Of a stretch of 64,000 nucleotides of DNA, positions 62,350 through 64,000 are shown piece after piece. Position numbers and translations under genes: made by a program. The stretch is from NCBI RefSeq assembly GCF_029869925.1, contig NZ_CP118605.1:2942001-3006000 (forward strand), written 5' to 3'. This DNA is from Microbulbifer bruguierae. Lineage in GTDB: Bacteria > Pseudomonadota > Gammaproteobacteria > Pseudomonadales > Cellvibrionaceae. The first letter of the stretch is position 1. Every line of letters starts with the position of its first letter. The notes beneath the pieces were generated by a model. That model had not been told where the DNA came from and made no database searches. It worked only from the letters and a program-made list of their open reading frames with translations.

Positions 62350-64000
62350 GATTCCGTCTCCGGCCGAATATCTCCCTCACGCTCCGCCGCTGGCGGGGAG
62401 TATTTGTCCTGCAGGGCCGAGTCCTGAATACGCGCGATGGCCAGGCGGGTATGGGCCATATACTGCTCTACCCGTTGTTGCGCGGTTTCCAGCGCCTGCT
62501 GAATATCCTTGCGAATCTGCGCCTCGATTGCGGCGCTGGCGAGGTCGATGGCCTGGCGCTGTGTGTTCAGGCGCAGAGCGGCGTCCTCCACGCTGCCGGC
62601 GAGCAGGTTCAGCTGCGGCGCCTCGGCCGCGATGCGTGCGACCCGGCGCTGGCGGCGCGCGGCTTCGTCGAGCTCCTGCTCCAGCGCGGCAATAGCCTTG
62701 CGTTTCTGCCAAAGGTTGTCGTGGTACTGCTCCGACGCCTGCCACAACAATAGTCCGCGTGCGCGTGCCAGGGTCTGCTGCTGGTAGCGGCTGGTTTTGC
62801 CGGCCTGACTAAGGCGCTGGTAGCGGGTTTCCGCTTCTCGCAGCATTGCCTGGTATTCCGCACTGGTGCCGCCGGCGTCGCCGAGCATGGCGAGCCCGTC
62901 TTTGTCGGCCTCAATGCGCTGCAGGGATGCCCGCAGCGTTGCCAGCTGCTGTTCGGCGATCTGAACCTGCTGGTCGTACTGGGCGCTATCGTATTGCTGG
63001 ACGATGGCAGCGCGGCGCTGTTCACGCTCGTCGATCAGATTGTGAAATTCCGGCAAACGCTGTTGCCAGCGTGCCAGTACGCGGTTGAGTTGACGCAGGT
63101 CGCGCAGCTCCGAGAGCTGCAGTTGCAGGCGGTCACTTTGCATCATCTGCAGCAGGTATTGCTGATTCGTGCGGATCAGCGCTGGCACGGTTGTGTCTTC
63201 CAGCCAGCCGTAGCGCTGCAGGTTGATGTCCCCGGCCTCGTCGACTTCCGCAAACTGCAGCTGCGCTGCAGCACTGTGCAGATCATGCAGTTCGCTCAGG
63301 GTGTGCTGGTATTGCTGTTCCGCGTGTTGGTAGGCCTGCAGTGCCAGCCGTGGTCGCGCGAGCTGTTCGTAGTTGTAAGGCAGTGCTAGCAGTGCTTCCT
63401 GCACCTGCGGCGACAGTGGATTGCGCCGGGTCAGGTAGCCGAGTGCATCCACCGCCTGTTGATGGGCGCCGCTGTTGGCTGCGGCCCAGCCCAGGCCCAG
63501 TAAGGCGTCGCCAGACCAGGGTCTGTTTAGACGCACACTGCGGAATTCCTCCGCCGCTGCGGAATACTCTCCGCCCAGCGCGAGAGCGTAGCCGGCGCCG
63601 ATGCGGGCCTTGTCCCGCAGGATACGCAGCTCTTCCTCCACCTCTGCGGCTTGATTTACTCGCTGCGCGGCGAGCTGCAGTACCGCATTTTCTGCGAGTT
63701 CTGCAGCGCGGCGGTATTGCGCGGCGGCGGCAGGTAGCTGCTGTTGCCGCGCAAGGGCCGCGGCGAGGTTGCTGTGCCCTAACACCCGCTCTGGTGCGGG
63801 CAGGTCTGCCAGTGCCAGCAGGTGTTGTGCCTGATTCAGGTCGCCGCTGTGGATGGCCAGGTTGAGGGTCAGACCGGACTGGTGCATGGCTCCGGACTTT
63901 TCCAGCTGCACCGCCGCTATGTCCCAGTTCTGGTGGCGATAGTTGAGCTCTGCCAGTTTCAGCCAAGCGATTTCGCGAAAGTGAGCAATACGCTGCTGGT
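62346..64000 (-). CDS. TPR-repeat protein (partial, 5' end outside window)
   Basis: At least 551 residues; the reading frame is open to the window end, upstream of the first in-frame GTG/ATG near 63911, and runs ...HFREIAWLKLAELNYRHQNWD..., so the start lies beyond 64000. TPR-like units (residues with LGHSNLAAALARQQQLPAAAAQYRRAAEL, GYALALGGEYSAAAEEFRSVRL, LGLGWAAANSGAHQQAVDALGYL) are followed by long coiled-coil regions (QIAEQQLATLRASLQRIEADKDGL; LEQELDEAARRQRRVARIA). The C-terminus ends ...DIRPETES. The GTGA overlap couples it to the large TPR lipoprotein downstream. Topology (lipoprotein or soluble) cannot be told without the start. Confidence 0.9.
   Translation of the reverse strand, partial: QQRIAHFREIAWLKLAELNYRHQNWDIAAVQLEKSGAMHQSGLTLNLAIHSGDLNQAQHLLALADLPAPERVLGHSNLAAALARQQQLPAAAAQYRRAAELAENAVLQLAAQRVNQAAEVEEELRILRDKARIGAGYALALGGEYSAAAEEFRSVRLNRPWSGDALLGLGWAAANSGAHQQAVDALGYLTRRNPLSPQVQEALLALPYNYEQLARPRLALQAYQHAEQQYQHTLSELHDLHSAAAQLQFAEVDEAGDINLQRYGWLEDTTVPALIRTNQQYLLQMMQSDRLQLQLSELRDLRQLNRVLARWQQRLPEFHNLIDEREQRRAAIVQQYDSAQYDQQVQIAEQQLATLRASLQRIEADKDGLAMLGDAGGTSAEYQAMLREAETRYQRLSQAGKTSRYQQQTLARARGLLLWQASEQYHDNLWQKRKAIAALEQELDEAARRQRRVARIAAEAPQLNLLAGSVEDAALRLNTQRQAIDLASAAIEAQIRKDIQQALETAQQRVEQYMAHTRLAIARIQDSALQDKYSPPAAEREGDIRPETES

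Overview
The window reads as ordinary chromosome of a free-living, GC-rich Gammaproteobacterium. The glnA–DUF4124–ntrB–ntrC block, the pckA/hslO/hslR/yrfG neighbourhood, thiI with a rhodanese domain, and the abundance of TonB-dependent receptors and TonB/ExbBD-type machinery suggest a marine polymer degrader of the Cellvibrionales/Microbulbifer type. That placement is inference from gene content; no rRNA is present. I saw no tRNA, rRNA, IS element, prophage or CRISPR array.

Region by region. (1) 1-3088, minus: a translationally coupled mipA–DUF3019–response regulator–histidine kinase operon (RstAB-like, kinase cut by the window edge). (2) 3488-14308, plus: a giant autotransporter (1765 aa), then a TonB-dependent receptor, an S9 prolyl oligopeptidase and a small TonB-C-like protein. 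The shared divergent promoter region between (1) and (2) carries repeated RstA-box-like elements. (3) 14435-17725, minus: an APC-like permease, a VOC protein and thiI. (4) 18109-23223, plus: nitrogen control (glnA, DUF4124, ntrB, ntrC) with a textbook sigma-54 promoter and NtrC sites. (5) 23486-29936: a GT87-like membrane glycosyltransferase fused to an NPCBM domain, yjdM/phnA, two uncharacterised envelope proteins, an AI-2E family transporter and two tandem M15-like peptidases. (6) 30117-37380, minus: pckA, hslO, a DUF4124 protein, a Deg-like protease, hslR, yrfG and a YhhN protein; two mobile palindromic repeats flank hslR. (7) 37533-41044, plus: cysK, cysQ, a 76-aa unknown, an orphan HicB-like protein and an outer-membrane barrel protein. 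(8) 41110-51131, minus: a copper-type TonB receptor with a His-rich DUF2946 protein, downstream of a six-gene overlapping MoxR operon (RDD, SpoIIM, DUF4129, DUF4350, MoxR, DUF58). (9) 51234-55256: small membrane and DUF proteins and two tandem PAS–LuxR regulators. (10) 55597-64000, minus: an operon of TPR lipoproteins, an ExbB, two ExbD and an AgmX/PglI-type energy transducer, continuing past the window end.

The strongest candidate for an undescribed system is region (10): a complete proton-driven ExbB/ExbD/TonB-like motor wired to large TPR lipoproteins, in which one of the two ExbD subunits has lost the membrane Asp needed for proton transfer. The second most interesting is the link between the RstAB-like operon and the autotransporter/receptor/peptidase module through common promoter repeats.
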